Counted from the first letter of the stretch, positions 9,214 to 21,137 are shown. The stretch: DNA of 64,000 bases from Arsenicibacter rosenii (GCF_001870735.1 NZ_MORL01000004.1:438250-502249); one strand, 5' to 3'. The notes: a model not told the origin generated them from the sequence alone. Numbers and translations: made by a program.

Positions 9214-10632
9214 CTAGTTGGTATATACGCGGTACTCCCAGGGCTTCAGCGAGAAGGACATCCCGGATTTCAATTCGGTAGGCTGGCGGGTGAAAATTTC
9301 GGTATAAATCCCGTCAAACCCCTCACCGGTCAGCCGGATCAGTTGTGGCTGGTCGGTCAGGTTCGTGATCACCACAATCCGGTCGTTTTCTTTCACCCGC
9401 GAGAACGCATACACGGCCTCATCGTGGTCTGTCGGGATTTTGTTGGCTCTGCCACCGGCAGTGCCGTTCCAGAGTGCGCGGTTACGGTGTTTCAGCGTCA
9501 GCAGCGACTTATAAAAGCCGGCCTTACTGTAATCGCCCCACGAAATCGGGTCGCGTTCGCTGAGCGAAAGCCGCTTCTCCAGACTGGCCTCCATGCCGTT
9601 ATAGACCAGCGGCATGCCTTCCAGCGTACTCGTCAGGACCACAAACGTTTCTGCGCCCTGGCCAAAGATTTCCTTCAACGTACCAAACTTCCGGTTGATG
9701 TCCTGATTCTGCGTAAAGAGCATCTGGAAGTACCAGGGCGGAAATTTTTTCCGGTTATGGGCAATCAAGGTATCAATCGACGTGGCCGGACGGGCTCCCT
9801 GCGCAATAGCCTTGAGAACGGTATACATCCCCCAACCATAGTTCATATTAAACGTGCTGAATTGGTTAGGGTCATCCTCCCATTCAGCCAGCATAAACAT
9901 GGTTTTTACGGAATCGAGCGCCGGACGGGCCTGGGCCCAGAAATCGCCGGGAATCATCCCTGCAACGCCGCAGCGGAAACCATCAATATCGCACTCCTTT
10001 ACCCAATACTTCATGGCTTTGATCATCTCAAGACGCATGGCCGCATTGTCGTAATTCAGATCGGCCACGTAGGTCAGATCCGAGGGTTTGCCTTTGTCAT
10101 CGAGCGGGGAGGCGATTTTACCGTTGATTTTGGTGTAAAATTCAGGATGAGCCTTTACCCATGGATGCTCCCAGCTCGTGTGGTTTGGCACCCAATCCAT
10201 AATTACCCGGAGACCGAGGTCATGGGCCCGCTTAACCAGCGCTTTAAAATCGGCGGTCTCACCATAGGCAGAATCAACTGCCATATAGTTGGTGACGGCA
10301 TACGGGCTGCCCAGGCTATCTTCCGGTTTTGCCTTGCCTGATGGGTGAACCGGCATAAACCATAAGATGTCAACGCCCAGTTCTTTAAGCCTTGGTAACT
10401 GTTCTTCTACAGCCTTAAACGTGCCTTCCTGTGAAAACTGACGGATATTAACTTCATAAATCGTTGCGTTCCGCGCCCATTCAGGCATAGGCGGCTTAGC
10501 CATATTCCCCGCCAAACTGGAGTCAGGTGTTGTTATGGTTTCTGCTTCCTGCGAATCACTTCCCGATTTCCGGCAGGCATTCGTCAGCATCAGCAGCCCG
10601 AATACACTTGCCAGCAATAATAGCTTTTTCAT
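9214..10632 (-). CDS. GH13 alpha-amylase-family lipoprotein with altered active site
   Basis: A 472-residue lipoprotein (signal MKKLLLLASVFGLLMLTNAC, cysteine 20) with a GH13 TIM barrel and a C-terminal beta-sandwich. Region I is intact (DWVPNH, Asp146 to His151). Region II reads DGFRCGVAGM: the position of the catalytic nucleophile Asp is Gly222. Region III keeps the acid/base Glu250 (LAEWEDD). Region IV reads FTQNQD: the usual substrate-binding His is Gln310, while the transition-state Asp311 remains. The frame is unbroken and the fold looks complete, so this is a candidate pseudo-enzyme (glycan binding or sensing) rather than a decayed gene. It is convergent with mutS and 33 bases downstream of nothing obviously related; rpe lies upstream on the same strand. 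Confidence 0.85.
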   Translation of the reverse strand: MKKLLLLASVFGLLMLTNACRKSGSDSQEAETITTPDSSLAGNMAKPPMPEWARNATIYEVNIRQFSQEGTFKAVEEQLPRLKELGVDILWFMPVHPSGKAKPEDSLGSPYAVTNYMAVDSAYGETADFKALVKRAHDLGLRVIMDWVPNHTSWEHPWVKAHPEFYTKINGKIASPLDDKGKPSDLTYVADLNYDNAAMRLEMIKAMKYWVKECDIDGFRCGVAGMIPGDFWAQARPALDSVKTMFMLAEWEDDPNQFSTFNMNYGWGMYTVLKAIAQGARPATSIDTLIAHNRKKFPPWYFQMLFTQNQDINRKFGTLKEIFGQGAETFVVLTSTLEGMPLVYNGMEASLEKRLSLSERDPISWGDYSKAGFYKSLLTLKHRNRALWNGTAGGRANKIPTDHDEAVYAFSRVKENDRIVVITNLTDQPQLIRLTGEGFDGIYTEIFTRQPTELKSGMSFSLKPWEYRVYTN

Positions 10633-10665
10633 CTTGATAGTTGAGGCCGGCCCCGTTCAGTTTGT

Positions 10666-11340
10666 TCAGACAATTAAAGGCTGTGGGTGCACTTTTAACT
10701 GACGGATGGCTTCATGTGGGTCCTTTGCCGCAAATACAGATGTACCGGCTACCATGACGTTGGCTCCGGCTTCAGCCAGCATGCCGGCATTATCCAGAGT
10801 AACTCCCCCATCAACTTCAATCAGAATAGTTGTCTGTCCGGTTTCTTCGAGTAACCGGCGCATTTTGCGCACTTTCGGAACCGACATCGGAATCAGTTTC
10901 TGCCCCCCGAACCCCGGATTGATCGTCATTATCAGGACAAGATCAATCATATCGAGCACATCTTCCAGCACGGTCACGGGAGTCTGCATATTCAGCGCAA
11001 CACCGGCCTGGCAGCCGGCTTCTTTAATCTGCGCTAATGTCCGGTGGAGGTGTGTACAGGCTTCATAATGAACCGTAATGGAGGCAGCACCTGCCCTGGC
11101 AAACTGCTCAATATAGCGTTCAGGCTGCACAATCATTAAATGTACATCGAGCGGCTTTTCTGTATATTTCTTAACCGCTTCCAGCACCGGAAAACCGTAA
11201 GAGATATTGGGGACAAAAACCCCGTCCATAATGTCAATATGCAACCAATCGGCATCACTCCGGTTTATCATCTCTACATCACGTTGCAGATTTGCAAAGT
11301 CGGCGGCCAGCAGAGATGGCGCAATCAAAGGGAACGTCAT
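10666..11340 (-). CDS. rpe: Ribulose-phosphate 3-epimerase
   Basis: A 224-residue TIM-barrel enzyme that interconverts ribulose 5-phosphate and xylulose 5-phosphate in the pentose phosphate pathway. Signatures visible: APSLLAADFANL near the N-terminus, HIDIMDGVFVPN (metal-binding His and Asp), DVHLMI, the phosphate loop NPGFGGQ, and the second catalytic Asp in EVDGGV followed by VAGTSVF. Length is standard. It sits 33 bases upstream of the GH13-like gene on the same strand, so the two may share a transcript, but no shared pathway is evident. Confidence 0.96.
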   Translation of the reverse strand: MTFPLIAPSLLAADFANLQRDVEMINRSDADWLHIDIMDGVFVPNISYGFPVLEAVKKYTEKPLDVHLMIVQPERYIEQFARAGAASITVHYEACTHLHRTLAQIKEAGCQAGVALNMQTPVTVLEDVLDMIDLVLIMTINPGFGGQKLIPMSVPKVRKMRRLLEETGQTTILIEVDGGVTLDNAGMLAEAGANVMVAGTSVFAAKDPHEAIRQLKVHPQPLIV

Positions 11341-11542
11341 ACAATAGTTGTCAGTTTACAGGTACTGGTAGCCATTTGTCTGTTATTCTCTTGAGAAACA
11401 ACAAATAACCAATCCTTGTGAACTGAATAAAAGTTTGCTGTAAAACTACTGCTTTTTACCGGGATTGTTACAGGAATTTGTGATTTGGATCGTTTCAGTC
11501 AACGGAACTTGAGCGCACTTACGCTTGGGGCGGGCCTGTTAA

Positions 11543-12298
11543 TCATTGAGGCTCAGCGGGCTTCCATTTCATTTTGAAGGCTTCATTTCCTGCTTTTGTC
11601 TGCGGGCGCAGTAAGTGTACATCCAGCATGGCCAGCGGGCGGGCCAGGTACTCACGGATCAGTGTGCGCAGGGAATACCCGTCAGGAACATCCTGTGCGG
11701 CAAACGCAATCGCTTCGACTCCCTCATGGTTGCCGATATACAGGGCACGGGCATTATGGAAGTTCTGCGAGATGACGGTGATTTTATCTTTATGGAAAAC
11801 CTCCTTGCAGCGGACAACCGAGTCAAACGTCCGGTAGCCGGCGTAATCAAGGATCAGTACATCTTCGGGTATACCCAACCGCCGCAGTGCCCGCATCATG
11901 TCTGCCGGTTCATTGTAGTACTCCGAATCGTTGTTACCGCTGAGAATAATATACTTGATTTTTCCTTCTTTCCAGAGCAGGGCTGTGGCTTCCATCCGGT
12001 AACGGAAAAACAGATTTTCCTTGCCGCTCCGGACAAACTTACTGGTACCTAACACCAGCCCGACATCATTGGCGGGAAGTCGCTGCAGATTAAAATAGAT
12101 CTGTCCCTCTGTACTGTTCACTACCCACCAATTGCAGAGCAGCACGATCAGCACAAGCCCGAAACCAAAGGCGATGCTGCCCTTGATCAGCCGCTTGACA
12201 AACCGAACCGGAAAACGACGCCTGGTTTCGTCTCCGCTATAGTCAGTAGTGAACAGTGTCGGGTTCATAACATCTATCGGGTTATCTGTTGCCAGCAT
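11543..12298 (-). CDS. SanA/ElyC/YdcF-like (DUF218) membrane protein
   Basis: A 251-residue protein with a basic N-terminal tail, one membrane helix at about residues 38-58 (GSIAFGFGLVLIVLLCNWWV) and a periplasmic DUF218 domain. Family motifs include DVGLVLGTSK, a conserved ILSGNN, the GIPEDVLILDYAGYRTFDSVVR segment read in pieces, and VISQNFHNARA. SanA and ElyC homologues affect envelope integrity and vancomycin tolerance in enterobacteria; their chemistry is poorly defined. The start lies 10 bases after the parC stop, so it is very likely co-transcribed with parC. A second ATG 10 codons in is an alternative start. Confidence 0.85.
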   Translation of the reverse strand: MLATDNPIDVMNPTLFTTDYSGDETRRRFPVRFVKRLIKGSIAFGFGLVLIVLLCNWWVVNSTEGQIYFNLQRLPANDVGLVLGTSKFVRSGKENLFFRYRMEATALLWKEGKIKYIILSGNNDSEYYNEPADMMRALRRLGIPEDVLILDYAGYRTFDSVVRCKEVFHKDKITVISQNFHNARALYIGNHEGVEAIAFAAQDVPDGYSLRTLIREYLARPLAMLDVHLLRPQTKAGNEAFKMKWKPAEPQ

Positions 12299-12308
12299 TC
12301 CCGTTTTT

Positions 12309-14984
12309 TCAGAAAAGGCCTAACTGGCCATTCAGCTCAATGCTCAGCGGTTCCGGCTGCGGCTCAGGAGCCGCTTCCGGCAGTTTGGTTTCCGGTTCAT
12401 CGGCCTCCGGATCAAGACCGCCCATCGGTGGAGCAGGTGATGCATCTACCTCACGGGGGGCCAGCAGTCTGACTTCTTTGACTTTCGTGAACGGCAGTTT
12501 GTTGCCTAACGCCTTCCAGCCTCTGATGTCGATAAACCCTTCCGGCTCCAGCACCATTTTCTCAATCGGGCCCCGGTCTTTAATCTGATAAACAACTTCA
12601 ATACGCGGATAGCGATCGGCTGTTGCAGCCAGCAGCTTCGATCCTTTGGTATCACCTATAAAGCTAAACTTCTTGTCGAGCGATGTAGTTTCCACTTTGA
12701 ACCGTTTCACATAATAAAGCTTCTGATTTGCCTCATAGTAGATCACCGACAACACACTTTCCGGATCAAATTTCTGCAACACCAGAATTTCGGCCGGTTC
12801 GTAGCGGTTCAGCAGATCAAAGGAGGTCAGCTCATATTGCCCGTCTTTATAAACGACCAGAATACCGTCTTTCGCATCAAAATTGCCCAGGAACCGGCCT
12901 CGCTCATCCCGGTTTAAGCGGCCAAGGTGCTCGTCAAACCAGATATCAACCCCACCCAGGGTAGAGGTTCCTGCACTTTTCTGGACAATCTTCCGGACCG
13001 GATACTTGGTCAGAATGTTGCCCTGCGCCGCCCGGTTTTTCACACTCAGGGTCGCAAAGTCAAAATCAAACTGTTTTACCTTCGCCGAACTCTGCGCTGT
13101 CAGATTCACCTGAATGACTTCTGCCTCGCCGTTATCGTTGGCCGTAAAATAAAGCACTTTCGATTTCGGGTTACCCATCGTCAGGTCATACTCCCTGTCG
13201 CGGGTAACGGCCGTTATCGGAAACCGTTTCACCATCGAAATCCCCGACTTGGCATCAAGGTAGGCCAGGTTGTAAATCTTCCGCTCGTCGTTTTTCTTGA
13301 AAACGGCACAGTAGATAATATCTTTTCCGACGAAGACTTTTTCCTGGACTTTTGTGACAAGGCACTTTCCGTCGCGCCGGAAAATAATGACATCATCAAT
13401 ATCTGAGCAGTCGCTGACAAACTCATCTTTTTTGAGGCCATACCCGATGAAGCCGCCTTCGCGGTCGACATACAGTTTCTGGTTGGCCGCCGCCACAATG
13501 CTGGCGGCAATGGTATTAAATGCCCGGATTTCCGTCCGGCGTTCACGGCCTTTGCCATACTTCTTCTGCAACTCCCTGAAGTAGGCAATGGTATACCGGA
13601 TGATATTGGCCAGATGATCTTCTGTTTCGGCCAGCTCCTCCTGTAACCGCCGCATGAGCTCGTCGGCTTTAAAGCCGTCGTATTTCGAAATCCGCTTGAT
13701 TTTGATCTCCGTCAGGCGGATAATGTCATCTTCTGTGATTTCGCGGTAAAACTCTTTCTTATATGGTTTGAGCGCCTTATCGATGGTCTCGATAACAGCT
13801 TCAAAGGTTTCGCACTCTTCAATTTTCCGGTAAATGCGTTTCTCGATAAAGATTTTCTCCAGCGAGCTGTAGAGCAAACGCTCTTTCAGTTCATTACGCC
13901 GGATCTCGAGTTCACGTTGCAGGAGGCTGACGGTCTGCTTTGTGTTGATCCGCAGAATATCCAGGACACTGACAAAGTGTGGTTTTTCGCCGATGATCAC
14001 GCAGGCATTCGGTGACACCGACACTTCGCACTCCGTAAAGGCATAGAGCGCATCGATGGTAATATCCGGTGAAACGCCGGGCGCCAGATGCACATGAATC
14101 TCAACATCTTTCGAGGTAAGATCTTCTACCTTTTTGATTTTGATCTTGCCGTCGTCATTGGCCTTGATAATCGAATCCTTAACCGAGGTCGTTGTGGTTC
14201 CGAACGGAATCTCGCGGATGATCAGCGTTTTTTTATCAAACTCTTCGATGCGGGCGCGGATACGCACCTTCCCCCCGCGATGGCCATCGTTGTAGTTGCT
14301 GACATCAACCAAACCACCGGTCAGAAAATCCGGATACAGAACAACCGGTTTATCCTTCAGGAGCTGAATAGAGGCATCGATCAGTTCATTGAAGTTGTGC
14401 GGCAGAATTTTGGTAGATAGCCCGACGGCAATCCCTTCCACCCCCATGGCCAGCAGCAACGGGAACTTAACCGGAAGGGTTACCGGCTCCTTTTTACGGC
14501 CGTCGTACGATAGCTGCCACTCGGTTGTCTGCGGATTAAAGACAACATCGGCACCGAACTTCGACAGCCGGACTTCGATATAGCGGGGAGCCGCCGCACC
14601 GTCGCCGGTCCGGATATCTCCCCAGTTGCCCTGCGTATCAAAAACAAGGCTTTTCTGCCCCATCGTCACGATCGCTTCGTTGATCGATGCATCGCCGTGG
14701 GGGTGATACTGCATGGTTTGCCCGATGACGTTTGCTACTTTATTGAAGCGGCCGTCGTCCATTTCGTTCAGGGCGTGCAAAATGCGTCGCTGTACAGGTT
14801 TGAGTCCATCCTCCACAGCCGGAACCGCCCGTTCGAGAATTACGTACGAGGCATATTCCAGAAACCAGTTTTCATACAGACCTGACACAACCGTTTGTTC
14901 GTGCAGGACTTCTTCGGGCTGTTGTTCAGTATTTGCTGTTTGTTCGTGATCGAGAGGTTCCTGATGTTCGTGTTCGTTCATCAT
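12309..14984 (-). CDS. parC: DNA topoisomerase IV subunit A (ParC type)
   Basis: An 891-residue type IIA topoisomerase A subunit. An acidic Glu/Gln-rich N-terminal tail of about 30 residues precedes the winged-helix region (DGLKPVQRRIL, YHPHGDASINEAIV). The catalytic tyrosine is Tyr135 in AAAPRYIEVR. A tower, a coiled-coil and a C-terminal beta-pinwheel-like domain follow; the tail is Pro/Glu-rich. It cuts and rejoins DNA together with an ATPase subunit (ParE), which is not in the window. I call ParC rather than GyrA because the active-site context (AAPRYIE) and the weak C-terminal domain match the bacteroidetal ParC group. A SanA-like gene follows after 10 bases. Confidence 0.88.
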   Translation of the reverse strand: MMNEHEHQEPLDHEQTANTEQQPEEVLHEQTVVSGLYENWFLEYASYVILERAVPAVEDGLKPVQRRILHALNEMDDGRFNKVANVIGQTMQYHPHGDASINEAIVTMGQKSLVFDTQGNWGDIRTGDGAAAPRYIEVRLSKFGADVVFNPQTTEWQLSYDGRKKEPVTLPVKFPLLLAMGVEGIAVGLSTKILPHNFNELIDASIQLLKDKPVVLYPDFLTGGLVDVSNYNDGHRGGKVRIRARIEEFDKKTLIIREIPFGTTTTSVKDSIIKANDDGKIKIKKVEDLTSKDVEIHVHLAPGVSPDITIDALYAFTECEVSVSPNACVIIGEKPHFVSVLDILRINTKQTVSLLQRELEIRRNELKERLLYSSLEKIFIEKRIYRKIEECETFEAVIETIDKALKPYKKEFYREITEDDIIRLTEIKIKRISKYDGFKADELMRRLQEELAETEDHLANIIRYTIAYFRELQKKYGKGRERRTEIRAFNTIAASIVAAANQKLYVDREGGFIGYGLKKDEFVSDCSDIDDVIIFRRDGKCLVTKVQEKVFVGKDIIYCAVFKKNDERKIYNLAYLDAKSGISMVKRFPITAVTRDREYDLTMGNPKSKVLYFTANDNGEAEVIQVNLTAQSSAKVKQFDFDFATLSVKNRAAQGNILTKYPVRKIVQKSAGTSTLGGVDIWFDEHLGRLNRDERGRFLGNFDAKDGILVVYKDGQYELTSFDLLNRYEPAEILVLQKFDPESVLSVIYYEANQKLYYVKRFKVETTSLDKKFSFIGDTKGSKLLAATADRYPRIEVVYQIKDRGPIEKMVLEPEGFIDIRGWKALGNKLPFTKVKEVRLLAPREVDASPAPPMGGLDPEADEPETKLPEAAPEPQPEPLSIELNGQLGLF

Positions 14985-15235
14985 GAAAAATTACAGTTGT
15001 TACGTATTGCAAAAGGCGGGAGAAACCACAGTTTGCGTCGCTTTAGACCTTATAAAGATACAAAAAAATACCCGGAAAATAAGCCCTGAATGCTATTTTC
15101 TTAAGGTTACCGATTGGAAAAACACTATTTCAGCGGGTTTCGGCTTTTCTGTCATATGTATCTCTCCGGTGTGGCTCTGTTAATCAGCATCCGGCTCTTT
15201 TCTACTGTTTCCGGGTGGTTCAGTAAATCCCTTCC

Positions 15236-15243
15236 TACCTTTG
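15236..15243 (+). promoter_or_regulatory. TAnnTTTG element for the DUF5916 gene
   Basis: TACCTTTG matches the Bacteroidota -7 consensus and ends 28 bases before the GTG start at 15272. The rest of the 287-base gap from parC (14985-15271) shows no gene. Confidence 0.45.
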
Positions 15244-15271
15244 CCTTTTGCCTGTATAGAACTGCTTATCT

Positions 15272-17440
15272 GTGAAAAATCTACTTTGCTGCTTACTTTT
15301 TTATCTGTTAATCCAGCCGCTCGCGGCACAAAAAAAGAACGAAGCCTATCAGTTGCATATCAAACGGGCCGGCTCGCCGGTTAAGGTCGACGGGGCCATC
15401 GATGAACCTGCCTGGCAGGAGGCCGAAGTAGCCTCTGATTTCCATATGGTGCTGCCCATGGATACCAGCCGCGCCAACCTCCGGACCGAGGTGCGGATGA
15501 CCTACGACCAGCATAATCTGTACATTACCGCGGTTTGCTTCGACGGCATGCCGGGCCCCTACATGGTCGAATCGCTCCGGCGTGACTGGTCGTTTACTAA
15601 AAACGACAACTTCCTGCTTTTCATGGATACCTTCGATGACCAGACCAACGGGTTTACCTTCGGTGCCAATGCGGTCGGGGCGCAATGGGACGGGCTGCTC
15701 TACGACGGCGGGAAAGCCAACCTGAGCTGGGACAACAAATGGGTTTCGGCGGTAAAACAGTACGGCGACCGCTATGTGTTCGAAGCTGCTATTCCGTTTA
15801 AAACCCTCCGCTACAAAAAGGGCATTACCCGCTGGGGCATCAACTTCAGCCGGCTCGATCTGAAAACAACCGAAAAGTCGTCGTGGACACCGGTACCCCG
15901 CCAGTTTCCGACGGCCTCGCTGGCTTATACCGGTGTACTGGTCTGGGACGAAACACCCCCAACGCCGGGGCCCAACGTCTCGCTGATTCCGTATGTGTTG
16001 GGCGGACTGACCAATGACTACCTGAACGGCAAAGCAACTGCCTACCGACGTGACATCGGCGGAGATGCCAAAGTTGCCGTTACGTCATCGCTCAACCTCG
16101 ACCTGACCGTTAATCCGGACTTTTCGCAGGTCGACGTGGATCAGCAGGTCACCAATCTCGACCGGTTCGAACTGTTTTTTCCGGAGCGCCGCCAGTTTTT
16201 CATCGAAAACGGAGATCAGTTTTCCAACTTCGGCTACCAGACCATACGTCCGTTTTTCAGTCGCCGGATCGGCCTTGGGGTACCGATCCGGTTCGGGGCA
16301 CGGCTCAGCGGTAAACTGAACAAGGACTGGCGGATCGGGCTGATGAATATGCAGACCAGTGCGGTGCCGGAAACCCGGCTGCCCAAACAAAACTTTACGG
16401 TTGCCGCGCTGCAACGGCGTATTTTCTCCCGGTCGAATATCGGCGTTTTATTCGTCAACAAAGAGTCGCTGCACTACGAACCACAGCCCGACAAACCAAC
16501 CTATTCGCGCTACAACCGGAATCTCGGGCTTGAATACAACCTTGCTTCGCCGAATAACCTCTGGACGGGCAAACTGATGTATGTCAAGTCGTTTCAGCCG
16601 GAAACCCGCAAAGACAATAACATTATTGCCGGTAACCTGCAATATTCAAGCCGCCGCTGGCTGATTAACGGCCAGTTTGAAAGCATTGGCAACCGGTTTT
16701 CGGCCGAAACCGGCTACGTTCCCCGCAGAGGCTATAACCGATGGACAACGACACTCGGCTATTTCTTTTTCCCCAAAGGTGGTACGGTCTTGAGCCACGG
16801 CCCCACCCTGGTTTCCAGTTATTACTATGACCAGTCGTTCCGGCAGACCGACAACGAGACCTATCTCAGCTACCTCTGGACCTTCCGTAGCCGCAGTACA
16901 TTCAATGCCTGGGTGGCGACCGATTACGTGAAACTGCTTCGCCCGTTCGATCCGACAAATCTCGGTATCGATACCCTGGCTACCGGCACAAAACACAACT
17001 GGAAAGCCTGGGGTACCGAATATGTCTCAAAGCCGCAAAGTCTGTTTACGTATGGGTTCTCTACCCGCTATGGCGGCTACTACGCCGGTGGCAAGCGGTT
17101 AAACATCACGGCCAATGCCGGCTACCGCTTCCAGCCCTATGTAAGTCTGGCCATGACCGCCAGCTATAACGACATCCGCCTGCCGCAGCCGTGGGGGAAA
17201 CGCGTGTTCTGGCTCGTCGGTCCCCGTTTCGACGTAACCATGACCGACAAACTGTACCTGACTACCTTTGTGCAGTATAACGACCAGGCGAAAAACGTCA
17301 ACGTCAACGCCCGGGTGCAGTGGCGCTACAAACCGGCTTCTGACCTGTTTCTGGTGTATACGGACAACTACCTTCCGGAAAGCTTCAAGGTCAAAAACCG
17401 GGCGCTGGTGCTGAAGTTTACCTACTGGTGGAACGTGTAA
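15272..17440 (+). CDS. CBM9-like + DUF5916 outer-membrane protein
   Basis: A 722-residue secreted protein. After a signal peptide (ends LIQPLAAQ) comes a carbohydrate-binding family 9-like domain at about 30-210 (VDGAIDEPAWQEAE, then DNFLLFMDTFDD). The remainder is a DUF5916 region with an alternating beta-strand pattern ending in an aromatic strand (LVLKFTYWWNV), typical of an outer-membrane barrel C-terminus. The motif NPDFSQVDVDQQ and ERRQFFIENG are family hallmarks. Function is not established; binding or passage of a glycan at the outer membrane is an inference. GTG is used as start because no upstream in-frame ATG fits the signal peptide. It stands alone. Confidence 0.85.
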   Translation: MKNLLCCLLFYLLIQPLAAQKKNEAYQLHIKRAGSPVKVDGAIDEPAWQEAEVASDFHMVLPMDTSRANLRTEVRMTYDQHNLYITAVCFDGMPGPYMVESLRRDWSFTKNDNFLLFMDTFDDQTNGFTFGANAVGAQWDGLLYDGGKANLSWDNKWVSAVKQYGDRYVFEAAIPFKTLRYKKGITRWGINFSRLDLKTTEKSSWTPVPRQFPTASLAYTGVLVWDETPPTPGPNVSLIPYVLGGLTNDYLNGKATAYRRDIGGDAKVAVTSSLNLDLTVNPDFSQVDVDQQVTNLDRFELFFPERRQFFIENGDQFSNFGYQTIRPFFSRRIGLGVPIRFGARLSGKLNKDWRIGLMNMQTSAVPETRLPKQNFTVAALQRRIFSRSNIGVLFVNKESLHYEPQPDKPTYSRYNRNLGLEYNLASPNNLWTGKLMYVKSFQPETRKDNNIIAGNLQYSSRRWLINGQFESIGNRFSAETGYVPRRGYNRWTTTLGYFFFPKGGTVLSHGPTLVSSYYYDQSFRQTDNETYLSYLWTFRSRSTFNAWVATDYVKLLRPFDPTNLGIDTLATGTKHNWKAWGTEYVSKPQSLFTYGFSTRYGGYYAGGKRLNITANAGYRFQPYVSLAMTASYNDIRLPQPWGKRVFWLVGPRFDVTMTDKLYLTTFVQYNDQAKNVNVNARVQWRYKPASDLFLVYTDNYLPESFKVKNRALVLKFTYWWNV

Positions 17441-17596
17441 ACGGGCGGCTATCCGTTCCGGCAGTTCCTGAGGGCAGAGCAGCTTCCCGATGGTTCTTCC
17501 TCTTTTTTTACACGTTCCCTAACGCTTTCAAACAATGCTGCCAGTCAACGGTTTCAGTAATAAATTAGTTTCCCATTTACTCAACGGTTGACGATC

Positions 17597-17788
17597 ATGA
17601 ACAAATTTGAACAATTTACGATGTTGCTGCTCACATTCTGGGTAGCGATCACAGTAAGCGGCTGCGAGCTGGCTGGTGATATCTTTAAAGCGGGTGCCTG
17701 GACAGGTATCATTGCGGTTGTCGGTTTCATTGTATTAGTTATCTGGCTTATTTCAAAACTTTTTGGGGGCGGAAGCCGGAATCCATAG
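17597..17788 (+). CDS. Small single-pass membrane protein, lipoprotein-like
   Basis: A 63-residue protein. The first hydrophobic segment ends in a lipobox-like VSGC (cysteine about 23), and a second strong hydrophobic helix covers about 36-55 (GIIAVVGFIVLVIWLISKLF). The tail GGGSRNP is short and polar. Similar small proteins are common in Cytophagales and are sometimes mislabelled as phosphatidate cytidylyltransferase; nothing here supports that activity. I chose ATG 17597 over a TTG three codons upstream. It has a strong terminator just downstream. Function unknown. Confidence 0.65.
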   Translation: MNKFEQFTMLLLTFWVAITVSGCELAGDIFKAGAWTGIIAVVGFIVLVIWLISKLFGGGSRNP

Positions 17789-17800
17789 CATCATATACAA

Positions 17801-17845
17801 AACAGAAACGCCCTGACCAGTTGCTGATCAGGGCGTTTCTGTTTA
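17801..17845. terminator. Bidirectional terminator
   Basis: A perfect 16-bp stem (AACAGAAACGCCCTGA with its complement at 17828-17843), loop of 11 bases that can pair further, then TTTA. It sits between the small membrane protein gene and the convergent dapA. Confidence 0.85.
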
Positions 17846-17860
17846 TAGACTAAACAAGAC

Positions 17861-18757
17861 TCAGGCCACCAGTTCGACCAGGTTATCCTGCTTCAATACC
17901 ACTTTAATGCGTTCGCCGAGGCTGTCCGAGGCTTTCATCAATGGCAACCGGACATCCGAATTAATCAGCCCCATAATTTCCAGAATCTTCTTCACCCCTA
18001 CCGGATTGCCTTCTTCGTAAAGCAGCGGGTCGATCCGGAGGAAATGCCCCAGTTCTTTCCGGGCAAATGCGAAGTCACCTTCCAGAGCCGCATTCACCAG
18101 GGCCGAGAATTTAGCCGGCAAAGCGTTGGCAATAACCGACATAACTCCTACACCGCCAATGCTGATAATCGGGACAGCCTGTACGTCGTCACCCGAAATC
18201 AGCAGGAAGTCTTCCGGCTTGTCCCGCGCGATTTCCATACACTGCTCGATGATGCAGGATGCTTCCTTTACACCGATAATGTTTTCGTGCTCAGCCAGTT
18301 TACAGACCGTTTCAGCCGACATGTTGATCCCGGTCCGTGGCGGAATGTTGTATAAAATAACCGGTACCGGCGAAGCGTCGGCTACCTGCGTAAAATGCTC
18401 AATCACACCCCGTTGACCCGGCTTATTATAGTACGGACAAACCGACAGGATGGCATCAACCCCGTCAAAATCGATGTCTTTCATCCCAGCCACTACCTCC
18501 GACGTAACATTGCCACCAACCCCGAATACAACAGGCAGTTTCCGCGTGTTGTGCTCCTTCAAAAACGACAGTAACTGTTTCTTTTCAGCTTTCGTAACGG
18601 TAGGCGATTCGCCGGTGGTGCCCTGCAGGACAATGTAATTCACGCCCCCGTCTGAGACGTGCTGGATCAGACGACCGAAACCGTCGAAATCAATTGAATG
18701 GTCAGCGTTGAAAGGTGTCACAATAGCTACGCCAACGCCGTGAAAACGAGTATCCAT
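17861..18757 (-). CDS. dapA: 4-hydroxy-tetrahydrodipicolinate synthase
   Basis: A 298-residue class I aldolase-fold enzyme of standard length. It condenses pyruvate with aspartate semialdehyde, the first committed step to lysine and diaminopimelate. Motifs seen: GTTGES (substrate carboxylate binding), SVCPYYNKP (catalytic Tyr), LYNIPPRTG, and the Schiff-base lysine in GVKEAS near residue 165. DapA homologues also include N-acetylneuraminate lyases, but the GTTGES and YYNKP context fits DapA. Single-gene unit; a TAnnTTTG element lies upstream at 18868. Confidence 0.93.
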   Translation of the reverse strand: MDTRFHGVGVAIVTPFNADHSIDFDGFGRLIQHVSDGGVNYIVLQGTTGESPTVTKAEKKQLLSFLKEHNTRKLPVVFGVGGNVTSEVVAGMKDIDFDGVDAILSVCPYYNKPGQRGVIEHFTQVADASPVPVILYNIPPRTGINMSAETVCKLAEHENIIGVKEASCIIEQCMEIARDKPEDFLLISGDDVQAVPIISIGGVGVMSVIANALPAKFSALVNAALEGDFAFARKELGHFLRIDPLLYEEGNPVGVKKILEIMGLINSDVRLPLMKASDSLGERIKVVLKQDNLVELVA

Positions 18758-18867
18758 GTAAAGGATAATTAGGGTGATATGGCGGTTAACAGGCCGGCTC
18801 TGCGGAGAACATCATCCGACGCGTCTGCATTCCGGTATATTAACCACACGCAAGTGAGTTATTACGG

Positions 18868-18875
18868 CAAAGTTA
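18868..18875 (-). promoter_or_regulatory. TAnnTTTG element upstream of dapA
   Basis: On the minus strand TAACTTTG matches TAnnTTTG, about 110 bases before the dapA start. The long leader makes this a tentative assignment. Confidence 0.3.
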
Positions 18876-18923
18876 ATAGATTTAGACGGGAAAAAGCTGT
18901 TTATCAGCCCTGGCAAATGAATT

Positions 18924-21089
<2,166 letters not shown>

Positions 21090-21137
21090 TCATTGCCTGC
21101 GTTGACGACGGTCACGGTTATTACCCTGATGATCAGG

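Noticed and set aside
9343-10341. Plus-strand reading frame of 332 codons opposite the GH13 gene
   Set aside because: Mirrors the GH13 coding frame; no start context or recognisable domain.
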